Shown here: positions 47,210 to 55,642 of the stretch, piece after piece | Position numbering within the stretch: position 1 is the first letter of the stretch | Layout of the letters: the number at the start of each line of letters is the position of its first letter | Program-made: the position numbers and the translations under genes | The notes under the pieces: model-generated | What the model was told of the DNA's origin: nothing | Databases searched by the model: none | The model's input: the letters and a program-made list of their open reading frames with translations, nothing else | Assembly (NCBI GenBank): GCA_016125135.1 | Contig: WGMJ01000011.1 | Location: forward strand, 1-64,000 | From: Alphaproteobacteria bacterium | GTDB taxonomy: Bacteria; Pseudomonadota; Alphaproteobacteria; Micavibrionales; Micavibrionaceae | Length of the DNA: 64,000 bases | Direction: 5' to 3'

Positions 47210-47959
47210 ATGTTGGAAATCAAAGATCTAAAGGCAGAAATTGAAGGCAAGGAAATCCTGAAAGGTATTTCCCTAAAAATTAAGGCTGGCGAGGTACATG
47301 CCATAATGGGGCCGAACGGTTCGGGCAAATCCACACTATCGTATGTGCTGGCAGGCCGTGAAGACTACGAAGTCACAGGCGGCGATGTAACACTTGAAAG
47401 CGAAAGCATCATGGAAATGCCGCCGGAAGAACGCGCAGCGAAAGGTTTGTTTCTGGCGTTCCAATACCCTGTAGAAATTCCGGGCGTACAAATGACAACC
47501 TTTATGAAGGAGTCACTTAACGCGCTGCGCAAACAACGCGGCGAGAAGCCGCTCGACCCGCTTGAATTTCTGAAACTGATGAAAGCAAAATCAAAAGAGC
47601 TAGGCATTAGTGAGGAGATGATGAAGCGCGCCGTGAATGTCGGCTTTTCAGGCGGTGAGAAGAAGCGTAACGAGACATTACAAATGGCGATGCTGGCACC
47701 AAAAATGTGTATTCTTGATGAAACAGATAGCGGCCTTGATATTGATGCGCTGAAAATTGTAGCCGACGGCGTGAACAAGCTCCGCGCGCCTGACCGCTCA
47801 TTCCTTATTATTACGCACTACCAGCGCCTGCTTGACTATATCAAGCCTGATGTTGTGCATGTGCTTGCAAACGGCCGCATTGTAAAAACAGGCGGGCCGG
47901 AACTGGCGCTTGAACTCGAGAAAAACGGATACGGAGACCTGCTTGATGCAGCCGCTTAG
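47210..47959 (+). CDS. sufC: Fe-S cluster assembly ATPase SufC
   Basis: This 249-residue ABC-type ATPase works with SufB and SufD. I start at ATG 47210 because AAGGAG (47198-47203) precedes it and the family begins MLEIKDLKAEIEG here. Walker A is GPNGSGKST, the SufC-specific block is ERAAKGLFLAFQYPVEIPG, the signature is FSGGEKKRNE, and Walker B is ILDETDSGLDIDAL. It overlaps sufD by 14 bases. Confidence 0.97.
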   Translation: MLEIKDLKAEIEGKEILKGISLKIKAGEVHAIMGPNGSGKSTLSYVLAGREDYEVTGGDVTLESESIMEMPPEERAAKGLFLAFQYPVEIPGVQMTTFMKESLNALRKQRGEKPLDPLEFLKLMKAKSKELGISEEMMKRAVNVGFSGGEKKRNETLQMAMLAPKMCILDETDSGLDIDALKIVADGVNKLRAPDRSFLIITHYQRLLDYIKPDVVHVLANGRIVKTGGPELALELEKNGYGDLLDAAA

Positions 47960-49019
47960 AAAAGATCTTTCAGCACCGTTTGATCCGGTGGTCATCCCCA
48001 CTTCCGCGCAGGAAGAGTGGAAATACACCAACCTGCAATCAATGGTCATGAAGCTCGGTCTTACACGGACCGAAATGCATATCCCCGATATTTCGGATAT
48101 GACATTCTTTACGCATGATCTAACGCCGTCTCAAACCGAAGCACCCAAAACGGTACTGGCTAAAACAGTAACAAGTCGCCCGAAGTCATTATACGGTTTT
48201 ACGGTTCCGCAAGGTGAACGGATTATCACACCGCTTATCATTCGTCACACAGCAGAGGAACAAACCTATTTGCCAGACTGGCAAGTTCTGACGCTTGAAC
48301 CAAACTCTGCATTCTTCCTGATAGAATATTTCGAAGAAGGGGCAGGGAGCTGGCACAATGCGTTCGCACAAATCAAGCTAGCGCGCGATTCAAAGCTTAC
48401 ACATATCCGTTTCTTTGAGGGCAAAGCCGATACAATCCATACTGTCACAACCCATGCTTTGCTGGCTGAAAATGCCAATTACAAGCAAATCAGCCTTACA
48501 ACCTCGGCCGGACTTTTACGGCAGGAAAACCATATCGAGCTTCAAGGCGAACATGCCGAGGTGACAATAGGCGGCATTATTGCGCTGCACGGAAAAGACC
48601 ATGTCGATAATACAATTCTTATCGAGCACAAGGCCGAGAATTGCCGTTCGAACCAGCATTTCAAATATCTGCTGAATGATGAAAGCAAGGGCGTATTCCA
48701 GGGCAAGGTGCATGTTCACAAGCAAGCGCAAAAAACCGATGGTTTCCAGCGCTGCAATACTATTTTGCTTTCGCCTGACGCTGTTATGAACACAAAGCCC
48801 GAGCTTGAGATCTATGCCGATGACGTTAAATGTTCGCACGGCACAACGACAGGCGAGCTTGATGAGACGCCTTTATTTTACCTGCGTTCACGCGGCCTGC
48901 CTGAAAAAGATGCACGCCGCTTGCTTTTACAAGCCTTTATTGGTGAAGTGCTGGAGCTTGTAGATGATGAAAACACACGCACTGAAATGGAAGCGAAGGT
49001 GACTGATGCTCTCCTTTAA
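47946..49019 (+). CDS. sufD: Fe-S cluster assembly protein SufD
   Basis: This 357-residue partner of SufB in the SufBC2D complex starts at ATG 47946, inside the end of sufC. It shows the family opening EEWKYTNLQ, the beta-helix core (ITLTTSAGLLRQ-like KQISLTTSAGLLRQENHI, ALHGKDHVDNTILIEHKAE) and the C-terminal block CSHGTTTGELDETPLFYLRSRG (in two parts) with GLPEKDARRLLLQAFIGEVL. It is somewhat shorter than the E. coli protein (423). It overlaps sufS by 14 bases. Confidence 0.93.
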   Translation: MQPLRKDLSAPFDPVVIPTSAQEEWKYTNLQSMVMKLGLTRTEMHIPDISDMTFFTHDLTPSQTEAPKTVLAKTVTSRPKSLYGFTVPQGERIITPLIIRHTAEEQTYLPDWQVLTLEPNSAFFLIEYFEEGAGSWHNAFAQIKLARDSKLTHIRFFEGKADTIHTVTTHALLAENANYKQISLTTSAGLLRQENHIELQGEHAEVTIGGIIALHGKDHVDNTILIEHKAENCRSNQHFKYLLNDESKGVFQGKVHVHKQAQKTDGFQRCNTILLSPDAVMNTKPELEIYADDVKCSHGTTTGELDETPLFYLRSRGLPEKDARRLLLQAFIGEVLELVDDENTRTEMEAKVTDALL

Positions 49020-50229
49020 GAAACCATCTGCCGTGTCATCACCCAAGCGTGCGGATTTCCCGATCCTGCGCAATAACCAGGCGCTTGTTTATCTTGATAC
49101 AGCTGCCAGCGCCCAAAAGCCTGATGCCGTATTACGGGCCATGAGTCATGTGGCTGAAACCTACTATGCCAATATTCACCGTGGCATATATAAAAACTCG
49201 CAAGTCACGACCGATGCTTTTGAACGCGCGCGCGAAACAGTCTCCCGTTTTATCAACGCGCCTGATACGCGCGGCGTTATTTTTACCCGCAATACAACAG
49301 AAGCCATTAATCTGGTCGCTAGCAGCTGGGGCAGGGCGCATCTAAAAGCGGGAGATGAAATTATCCTCTCTGCGATGGAGCATCATGCCAACATTGTGCC
49401 GTGGCAGATGCTGCGTGATGAAATTGGTATTGAAATTAAAATTATCCCGCTCAAGCAAGATTGCACGCTGGATCTTGAAGCCTATGAGAAACTACTTTCG
49501 CCACGAACAAAGCTTGTGAGTGTCGTCCATATTTCAAACGGTACAGGCGTTATTAACGATGTGAAAACCATTATTACAAAAGCAAAAACATATAACCCGC
49601 AAATTATCACGCTGGTTGATGCCTCGCAGTCTGTTGTCCATAGCAAGGTTGATATGCAATCACTTGGCTGTGATTTTCTTGCTTTTACAGGGCACAAACT
49701 CTATGGCCCGACAGGTGTTGGTGTGCTTGCGGGCAAGTACGAAATTCTTGAAGCCCTGCCGCCATATCAAGGTGGCGGCGATATGATTGAAACAGTAACG
49801 TGGGACAAAACAACTTTCCGTGCACCGCCTGCTCGCTTTGAAGCAGGGACACCGGCCATTCTCGAAGTTATCGGCCTAGCAGCCGCCATTGATTATTTAG
49901 GGGATAATTTTTATGCAGGCGAGGATGATCTAAGCAAATATACCTTCGAAAAGTTAAGCACGATTGAAGGGCTTACAATATACGGTAGCCATGCACCACG
50001 TATCGGCATTTTCTCGATGAATTTTGCAGGTGTCCACCCAACAGATGTTGCAGAGATATTAAACCAGCAAAATATCGCCGTGCGCTCAGGCCATCATTGC
50101 TGTATGCCGCTGATGCAGGCTTTAGGCGTTACGGGTACATTCCGCGCGTCACTTGGCTTGTATAATATCAAAGCCGATATAGATAAATTAGTAGAAGGGC
50201 TGATTAAAGCCAAAGGGTTGCTTTCATGA
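49006..50229 (+). CDS. sufS: Cysteine desulfurase SufS
   Basis: This 407-residue PLP enzyme supplies sulfur from cysteine. The PLP Lys lies in CDFLAFTGHKLYGPTGVG, the substrate His in AMEHHANIVPWQ, and the active Cys in RSGHHCCMPLMQALGV near residue 364, the usual position for the group II (SufS-type) desulfurases. No sufE gene is visible in the operon, so the sulfur acceptor is encoded elsewhere. It overlaps sufT by 4 bases. Confidence 0.96.
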   Translation: MLSFKKPSAVSSPKRADFPILRNNQALVYLDTAASAQKPDAVLRAMSHVAETYYANIHRGIYKNSQVTTDAFERARETVSRFINAPDTRGVIFTRNTTEAINLVASSWGRAHLKAGDEIILSAMEHHANIVPWQMLRDEIGIEIKIIPLKQDCTLDLEAYEKLLSPRTKLVSVVHISNGTGVINDVKTIITKAKTYNPQIITLVDASQSVVHSKVDMQSLGCDFLAFTGHKLYGPTGVGVLAGKYEILEALPPYQGGGDMIETVTWDKTTFRAPPARFEAGTPAILEVIGLAAAIDYLGDNFYAGEDDLSKYTFEKLSTIEGLTIYGSHAPRIGIFSMNFAGVHPTDVAEILNQQNIAVRSGHHCCMPLMQALGVTGTFRASLGLYNIKADIDKLVEGLIKAKGLLS

Positions 50230-50639
50230 AAGCCGTAGCGAACGAAGAAATGGTAAGAAATGCCGTGGGTGACGAGTTTGATGAACTCGCGGAGCCGCCT
50301 GCGTTAACAGCTGACCGTGCACACAAGATGTTTGCAAAAGTCCGCGAGGCTTTGCAAAATGTGTTTGACCCCGAAATTCCTGTAAATGTTTATGAGCTGG
50401 GCCTCATTTACAATATCGCGTTTATAGACAAGGAAGACGGGACGGTTGATGTCGATGTAAAAATGACGCTGACCTCACCCGCTTGCCCCGTTGCGCAGGA
50501 AATGCCCCAGATGGTGCAAAGCGCGATATTTCCGCTCGCCGGCATAGGTGATGTAGATGTCGATATTGTGTGGGACCCGACGTGGACACCTGCCATGATG
50601 GCCGAAACCGCCAAACTGCAACTGAATATGTTTACGTGA
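50226..50639 (+). CDS. sufT: SUF-associated MIP18/DUF59 protein SufT
   Basis: This 137-residue DUF59 (MIP18-type) protein has the conserved NVFDPEIPVNVYELGLIYNI block and the active-site-like Cys in MTLTSPACPVAQEMPQ. SufT proteins help Fe-S cluster maturation and lie in many suf operons between sufS and sufA. A short N-terminal extension (about 30 residues) precedes the domain. It overlaps sufS by 4 bases and is 7 bases from sufA. Confidence 0.93.
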   Translation: MKAVANEEMVRNAVGDEFDELAEPPALTADRAHKMFAKVREALQNVFDPEIPVNVYELGLIYNIAFIDKEDGTVDVDVKMTLTSPACPVAQEMPQMVQSAIFPLAGIGDVDVDIVWDPTWTPAMMAETAKLQLNMFT

Positions 50640-50646
50640 GGCATCC

Positions 50647-50994
50647 ATGTTCAAACTAACCACCAACGAAATTAAAGTAACCGAAAACGCCCGCGATTAT
50701 TTGCGCTCTATTGTTGGTGATGCAAAAGGCTTGCGTTTACGCATTGCACACGGCAAAGGCTGCAGCGGCAATGAATACCGTATGGAGCCTGTAACAGATG
50801 CAAACTTCAACGAGAAGGATGACGCGCTTGAGGTCGAGCAGGGGCTAACATTATTTATCCCGAACGTCGATGTGCTGAAATTCTTCGGTAGCACGGTTGA
50901 CTTTATTGAAGATGATCTCGGCAGCAAGAAGCTAAAAATTACAAACCCGAATGAAACAGGCCGCTGTGGCTGTGGTGAATCAATCGCGTTTTAA
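50647..50994 (+). CDS. sufA: A-type Fe-S carrier SufA
   Basis: This 115-residue carrier takes clusters from SufBCD to apo-proteins. Its three ligands are Cys39 (HGKGCSGNEY) and Cys107/Cys109 in the terminal GRCGCGESIAF. Length is normal. It is the last gene of the SUF operon and is followed 26 bases later by a strong terminator. Confidence 0.96.
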   Translation: MFKLTTNEIKVTENARDYLRSIVGDAKGLRLRIAHGKGCSGNEYRMEPVTDANFNEKDDALEVEQGLTLFIPNVDVLKFFGSTVDFIEDDLGSKKLKITNPNETGRCGCGESIAF

Positions 50995-51020
50995 CCCACT
51001 CAAAATCCGGACAATAAAAA

Positions 51021-51044
51021 AGGCCGCAATTCGCGGCCTTTTTT
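51021..51044. terminator. Bidirectional terminator between sufA and the dusA operon
   Basis: AGGCCGC (51021-51027), loop AATTC and GCGGCCT (51033-51039), followed by TTTTT and preceded by AAAAA. It serves sufA on the plus strand and the small gene at 51066 on the minus strand. Confidence 0.9.
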
Positions 51045-51065
51045 GAAACTTGATTTCACTAAGAA

Positions 51066-51218
51066 TTAAGCTGGGTAAGCTGAAGGCTCTGCTTCGTTAC
51101 CTTTTCTCTTAGGCGCTTTAGGAACAGGGGCAGCTGGCAGATTTGCTGGTGGTACGCCTAAACGCACGTAAACCATCTGTTGTTCAGCTCTAGACATACC
51201 AGAAAAAGCACTTGCCAT
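51066..51218 (-). CDS. Small hypothetical protein (50 residues)
   Basis: On the minus strand ATG at 51218 follows a perfect GGAGG (51224-51228) that overlaps the stop of the preceding gene. The frame ends with TAA at 51066. The product starts MASAFSGMSRAEQQMVYVRL and continues with a Pro/Ala/Lys-rich tail (PPANLPAAPVPKAPKRKG). It has no membrane helix, is basic and probably partly disordered. No family is recognised. It is the last gene of a tightly spaced dusA-linked operon. Confidence 0.65.
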   Translation of the reverse strand: MASAFSGMSRAEQQMVYVRLGVPPANLPAAPVPKAPKRKGNEAEPSAYPA

Positions 51219-51229
51219 TTTATCCTCCA

Positions 51230-51808
51230 TTAATCCTTAAGAAAAACCGAACCGACTCCTGTCAAATCCTTATTTTCCTTAAATGCTTTGTATACTTCAC
51301 CATGCCCAAGTTCATCAATAATGTCAAGAACCGTTCTTAACTTGAACTTTTCATGGATCTCATCTGCTATTCTACACATACATAAAATTATGTCAAGGCT
51401 TTTTGAGTAAATAATTTGTGCCTGCTCCTCCATAGGTAAGTGCTTGGAAGGCCTCGTAAAACCAACAATTTTATGCTCTGCCTCACGCAGGCCGCAGGCC
51501 ACGGCCAAGGCCAGAATTTCTGCAGGATTTTTCTTACCCGAAGGGGCAAAAATATAAACTGTATCCTCGTCGGGCAAATTAAACGTAATTTCCTTACCTT
51601 TGATTACTTTAATTGGAATATTATAGGTATTTTTAACCTCGAGAAGCCGTAGCCCTTCAGGAATTTTCTCAAGGATTTCAATAGCTTCATTTAAAATGCT
51701 ATCACCATCAGGATGCGTCATATCAAGACCGGCTTTATCGGATCCTCCTTTGGCGCTGAAGGCATCCAACATCCCCTGCGTAATTCCTAATTCGTCCATT
51801 AAATTCAT
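51230..51808 (-). CDS. Hypothetical protein (192 residues)
   Basis: This soluble protein has an acidic, helical N-terminus (MNLMDELGITQGMLDAFS) and a beta-rich middle (IPIKVIKGKEITFNLPDEDTVYIFAPSGKK). A helical, Cys-bearing part follows (EILALAVACGLREAEHKIVGF and KSLDIILCMCRIADEIHEKF). No known catalytic motif is visible, and I do not recognise the family. It is third in the dusA operon, 9 bases after the 221-residue gene and 11 bases before the 50-residue gene. Confidence 0.7.
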   Translation of the reverse strand: MNLMDELGITQGMLDAFSAKGGSDKAGLDMTHPDGDSILNEAIEILEKIPEGLRLLEVKNTYNIPIKVIKGKEITFNLPDEDTVYIFAPSGKKNPAEILALAVACGLREAEHKIVGFTRPSKHLPMEEQAQIIYSKSLDIILCMCRIADEIHEKFKLRTVLDIIDELGHGEVYKAFKENKDLTGVGSVFLKD

Positions 51809-51817
51809 GTGGATAAC

Positions 51818-52483
51818 TTACTGTTTTCCTTCAAAAAACTGCATAGGGTTCGCTTCCGAGGCTCTAACCGCCGCCTGAAGAGCCGTCGAGAGATCCTTTT
51901 CCCAAAGCCCGCGTTCGGCAATACGGACATGACCTAGGTTATTTACCTCGATTTTAGCCCGTACCAAAGCTCCAGCATATACCATAGGTGCTGTAACCTC
52001 AAATTTGCCATCTGAAGGCTCTGTTTTGACTGATACATAACCAGTCCCTGCCGTGAGGTCATAAGGCATATAGCCCCCTACAAAGCGCGAACGGCCTGGG
52101 TCAGCCTCGTCAGGGTTTACGATATAGGCATCGCCATCTTCAAATATCACGTTCATAAAAAAGAAATTCAAATAAGGGAGAACGGTCAGCTCGTTGAGCT
52201 GGAATTCACCATGCTCGGCGCAAGCGGCATTCGTCGCATAAATAGGCACTTCGGTGCCATCGAGATGCTCGAAGAAATTCACGCCGTTGCTTAAAAATTC
52301 GATTGTAAAAACGGGCAGGGCGGCATAGTTCGTTAAACGGTACCAACCAACCGTGCGATAAAAAGGAAGATGCCCACGGCTTATATCACTCGTCGTTGGT
52401 GAAAAAAGAACAGCATCAGCTGGCGACTTGATTTTTTCAATCAAGTCATTTGTTTTTTCGGGTTCGAGCTTAAGCCAGTCCAT
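51818..52483 (-). CDS. Hypothetical protein (221 residues)
   Basis: This soluble protein overlaps the end of dusA by 14 bases, a sign of coupled translation. The N-terminus (MDWLKLEPEKTNDLIEKIKS) is helical. The rest looks like a beta-rich fold with many aromatics (GHLPFYRTVGWYRLTNYAALPVF, YLNFFFMNVIFEDGDAYIVN) and a C-terminal helix (TALQAAVRASEANPMQFFEG). I recognise no motif. As a co-transcribed neighbour it may be linked to tRNA modification, but there is no direct evidence. Confidence 0.7.
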   Translation of the reverse strand: MDWLKLEPEKTNDLIEKIKSPADAVLFSPTTSDISRGHLPFYRTVGWYRLTNYAALPVFTIEFLSNGVNFFEHLDGTEVPIYATNAACAEHGEFQLNELTVLPYLNFFFMNVIFEDGDAYIVNPDEADPGRSRFVGGYMPYDLTAGTGYVSVKTEPSDGKFEVTAPMVYAGALVRAKIEVNNLGHVRIAERGLWEKDLSTALQAAVRASEANPMQFFEGKQ

Positions 52484-53429
52484 GAAGCGATTCTAACGTT
52501 TTCCGAAGGATATTGCCATTTGTTTCGAGCCGCAACGGGCTTTGTGAGAGAAATTGCCGCCATCTCCGCGCGCCCTTTAGCCCTTTGAACAGGCCCAGCA
52601 TATGACGCGTTGCGGCATGAGCAGTGATTTGCTGCGAATCAATATAGTCCGCCATAGACGTTATAACGTCATGCCGCGCGGGAAGTTCCGCCCCCGTTTG
52701 TACTTTCTCGATTTCGGCGAGCAAATACGGGTTCTCGTAAAATTCGCGGCCTATCATCACACCATCAAAAATATCAAACAGTGCAGATACATGTGCGGCC
52801 GTTCTCACGCCGCCATTGAGATGAATTTGCAAATGGGGATATTCCTTTTTCAAGCGCTCGGCAACATCATAACGTAGCGGCGGGATCTCGCGGTTCTCCT
52901 TCGGGCTTAAGCCTTTCAGCCACGCTTTACGTGCATGGATAAAAAATGTGTTACAGCCTGCCGCCACCTGCTTTTGAATAAAAGCTTCCAGAAATTCGTA
53001 ATCTTCGCTGTCATCAATCCCGATGCGACACTTCACCGTCACGGGCACTGAAACAACTTCACGCATCGCGGCAACACATTCAGCAACCAGATCAGGCTCT
53101 GCCATTAAACACGCCCCGAATTTGCCTCGCTGCACACGGTCGCTCGGGCAGCCGCAATTCAGATTAATTTCATCATAGCCATACTCGGCACCGATTTTTG
53201 CGGCCTCTGCCAGTTCACGCGGGTCACTTCCGCCAAGCTGTAATGCCACCGGCTGCTCCGCTTTATCAAAGCCCAGCAGGCGTTCGCAATCTCCATGAAT
53301 AACAGCGCCCGCCGTTACCATTTCGGTATAAAGCCATGCAGAAGGCGACAAAAGACGATGGAAAAACCGGCAATGGCGGTCAGTCCAATCCATCATAGGC
53401 GCAACAGATATTCTTTTTTCTAAACTCAT
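52470..53429 (-). CDS. dusA: tRNA-dihydrouridine(20/20a) synthase DusA
   Basis: This 319-residue FMN enzyme reduces uridines 20/20a in the tRNA D-loop. It begins RISVAPMMDWTDRHCRFFHR, the DusA opening. INLNCGCPSDRVQRGKFGACLM contains the catalytic Cys (GACLM). KCRIGIDDSEDYEF and HARKAWLKGLSPKENREIPPL are DusA-type, and the flavin-binding FDGVMIGREFYENPYLL follows. Only 14 bases separate its ATG from the divergent SH3 gene. It is the first gene of the minus-strand operon. Confidence 0.95.
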   Translation of the reverse strand: MSLEKRISVAPMMDWTDRHCRFFHRLLSPSAWLYTEMVTAGAVIHGDCERLLGFDKAEQPVALQLGGSDPRELAEAAKIGAEYGYDEINLNCGCPSDRVQRGKFGACLMAEPDLVAECVAAMREVVSVPVTVKCRIGIDDSEDYEFLEAFIQKQVAAGCNTFFIHARKAWLKGLSPKENREIPPLRYDVAERLKKEYPHLQIHLNGGVRTAAHVSALFDIFDGVMIGREFYENPYLLAEIEKVQTGAELPARHDVITSMADYIDSQQITAHAATRHMLGLFKGLKGARRWRQFLSQSPLRLETNGNILRKTLESLHGLA

Positions 53430-53443
53430 GTTATTTTGAAAAC

Positions 53444-53941
53444 GTGATTTGGCGTTTGTTTACCACGTATCTGTGTTTGATCGCAATTTTTGCGGCTTCT
53501 CCGGCTCTTGCGAACGAGAAGGGCAAAATACCCCGCTTTGCCTCGTTGAAGTCCAACAAGGTCCATGCACGGGCAGGGCCGGGCACCCAGTACCCTATTA
53601 AATGGGTTTATCAGAAAAAAGGCTTGCCTCTTGAAATCATATACGAATTCGAAGGCTGGCGCCGTGTCCGCGATATGAAGGGCGATAAAGCATGGGTCCA
53701 TAACACGCTGCTTTCGGGCCAGCGTACAGCCATCATCAAGGCTGAAAAAACCACGGCGCTTTATAAGCGGAAAGACCTCTCGCTCCCCAATAACAAGGTT
53801 ATTGCTAGTCTGGCAGGGGGGCTGGTTGTACGGGTCGAATCCTGTGATCCCAAGGTTTGCGAAATCGATGCCGGCAGCGCCAAAGGTTACATAAAAAAAG
53901 AATTGCTTTGGGGCATTTACCCGAACGAGCAAATCAAATAG
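53444..53941 (+). CDS. Secreted bacterial SH3-domain protein
   Basis: This 165-residue protein starts at GTG 53444 with a signal peptide (IWRLFTTYLCLIAIFAASPALA). The body is a bacterial SH3-like pair: FASLKSNKVHARAGPGTQYPIKWVY, LPLEIIYEFEGWRRVRD, AWVHNTLLSGQRTAII, and a second half ending GYIKKELLWGIYPNEQ. It matches the COG3807 type common in alphaproteobacteria. Such proteins are thought to bind peptidoglycan. Its role is not known. Confidence 0.85.
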   Translation: MIWRLFTTYLCLIAIFAASPALANEKGKIPRFASLKSNKVHARAGPGTQYPIKWVYQKKGLPLEIIYEFEGWRRVRDMKGDKAWVHNTLLSGQRTAIIKAEKTTALYKRKDLSLPNNKVIASLAGGLVVRVESCDPKVCEIDAGSAKGYIKKELLWGIYPNEQIK

Positions 53942-53999
53942 ACTTTGATTCACAGGGTTCCCTGTATCTTATCCACAGACTTATCCAGATACTTCATCT

Positions 54000-55001
54000 A
54001 TGGTTCTCACAAATAAAGCCGAGATTATCGGTAAAATACAAGAGCAGATGCTTGATCGCGCGAAACACCCCCGTCGCGGTACCGATACACGCGCGCTTAT
54101 TCATCAGATGGCTGGCTTGATCGTCGAGATCAGTTTGTTCTTCGACGAAGCGTATGAAGTCGTGGATTCAACACTCACAAAATTATCACGCATGCTGCAC
54201 ACAACGCCGTGGGAGTCTGATCTTCCAATCTGGGCGCATGTTGATCCGCACGTGCTTGATTTCAATGTTGAGGTTGGCCGCCAGCTTATCCGTTCACACG
54301 CCATGACATGGGGCTCTTGCGAATACGAATTCCATGAAATGGTGATGTATCTCATTCAAAACACCCTTATTTCATTGGAAGAAGATGGTATTCCGCGCCG
54401 CGAGTCATTCCGCCTTTTAGCTGACTGCACCTACAAAGGCGCAATGCTTGAGGCCGCCGCCCATGAACTGTGCGATGCTATTATCGAGCAGAAAATTTCA
54501 ACAAGCCTGTGGTCACTGGCTGATAGCTTCACAAGTCTTGCAGCCATGGCTGGTTTATATCAGGGCCGCTATATGCTCGGCGAAGAAGATGTTGCACAAA
54601 CAATTACACGCAGCCGCATTACAAATCTCGGCGTTGAAAATTTAATGGCCGTAATGACACAAGAAGCACACCGCTTTGGTGTACCTGTTGCAGGTGACTG
54701 GCGCACAGGTTTAGCCGCGAATGACTGCCCCGTTTCACCGCCATTTCATTTAATGTTCGATGTCGAATCGCTGGTTACGAATTTCTTCACTTCTGCCAAA
54801 ATCGAAGCTGAAAACGAGCAAGCCGTAGCCCTTGCCAAAGCCGCAGGCCGTTTACTGGCCGTTATGGCGGGGGGGGACGAGCCTGAGGTCACCCCGCTTA
54901 TCGCCAAGCCTTTGGCCGTAGGGGCCATGACAGAGAGCTTTCTAGCGACCCTCCAGCATGGACGGGAAAACCTGCGCGAAATGCAGGAACATCTGGATTA
55001 A
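54000..55001 (+). CDS. Hypothetical protein (333 residues)
   Basis: This soluble, probably all-helical protein has no signal peptide, membrane helix or known motif. Notable stretches are [20 protein letters not shown], a His-rich segment ([33 protein letters not shown]) and [19 protein letters not shown]. It is transcribed alone between the SH3 gene and fabA. I do not recognise the family. Confidence 0.7.
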   Translation: MVLTNKAEIIGKIQEQMLDRAKHPRRGTDTRALIHQMAGLIVEISLFFDEAYEVVDSTLTKLSRMLHTTPWESDLPIWAHVDPHVLDFNVEVGRQLIRSHAMTWGSCEYEFHEMVMYLIQNTLISLEEDGIPRRESFRLLADCTYKGAMLEAAAHELCDAIIEQKISTSLWSLADSFTSLAAMAGLYQGRYMLGEEDVAQTITRSRITNLGVENLMAVMTQEAHRFGVPVAGDWRTGLAANDCPVSPPFHLMFDVESLVTNFFTSAKIEAENEQAVALAKAAGRLLAVMAGGDEPEVTPLIAKPLAVGAMTESFLATLQHGRENLREMQEHLD

Positions 55002-55009
55002 ATTTTCCA

Positions 55010-55015
55010 TATAAT
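55010..55015 (+). promoter_or_regulatory. Putative -10 box of the fabA operon
   Basis: A perfect TATAAT begins at 55010, 46 bases before the fabA ATG at 55061, but I find no good -35 at the usual distance. Between it and the start, GCCGC (55035-55039) and GCGGC (55056-55060) form a short inverted repeat directly before the ATG. Confidence 0.35.
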
Positions 55016-55060
55016 ACAGCTTCTATTGAAAAAAGCCGCATACATCTTTATAAAAGCGGC

Positions 55061-55627
55061 ATGAACCAAATACTCACAAAGACATTAGAAACAATTGAAA
55101 TGATCAAACAAAAGTCACAATACACGTTTGAAGATTTGCTCGCATGTGGCGAAGGCAAACTCTTCGGACCAGGTAACGCAAAATTACCGGCGCCACCAAT
55201 GTTGATGTTTGACCGTATCACACAGATTTTCGGTGAAGGCGGTTTGTTCGGCAAAGGCTTCGCAGAGGCCGAGCTTGATGTAAAACCGAACCTCTGGTTT
55301 TTTGATTGCCACTTCAAAGGCGACCCTGTTATGCCGGGTTGTTTAGGCCTTGATGCATTGTGGCAGCTTGTTGGTTTTTACCTCGGCTGGACGGGCGCTC
55401 CCGGTTCAGGCCGCGCACTTGGTTTGGGCGAGCTAAAACTCACAGGCCAAGTATTACCAACCAACAAAAAGGTAACATACAGAATTGACCTGAAACGCGT
55501 TATCAACCGCAAACTGGTGCTCGGCATTGCCGATGGTGTCATGAAGGTAGACGATCAGGTGATTTACGAAGCCAAAGACCTGAAAGTCGGGCTTTTCGAA
55601 AACCCAAGCGTTCTGGCAACAGCTTAA
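55061..55627 (+). CDS. fabA: 3-hydroxydecanoyl-ACP dehydratase/isomerase FabA
   Basis: This 188-residue hot-dog-fold enzyme introduces the cis double bond for unsaturated fatty acids. Active residues are His84 ([13 protein letters not shown]) and Asp98 ([11 protein letters not shown]). The family normally begins near [20 protein letters not shown]. Starting at ATG 55061 adds about 13 residues, whereas ATG 55100 gives the usual length of about 175. Neither has a strong ribosome site, so the start is uncertain. It leads fabA-fabB-fabI. Confidence 0.95.
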   Translation: MNQILTKTLETIEMIKQKSQYTFEDLLACGEGKLFGPGNAKLPAPPMLMFDRITQIFGEGGLFGKGFAEAELDVKPNLWFFDCHFKGDPVMPGCLGLDALWQLVGFYLGWTGAPGSGRALGLGELKLTGQVLPTNKKVTYRIDLKRVINRKLVLGIADGVMKVDDQVIYEAKDLKVGLFENPSVLATA

Positions 55628-55642
55628 ACCCACGAGGACAAT

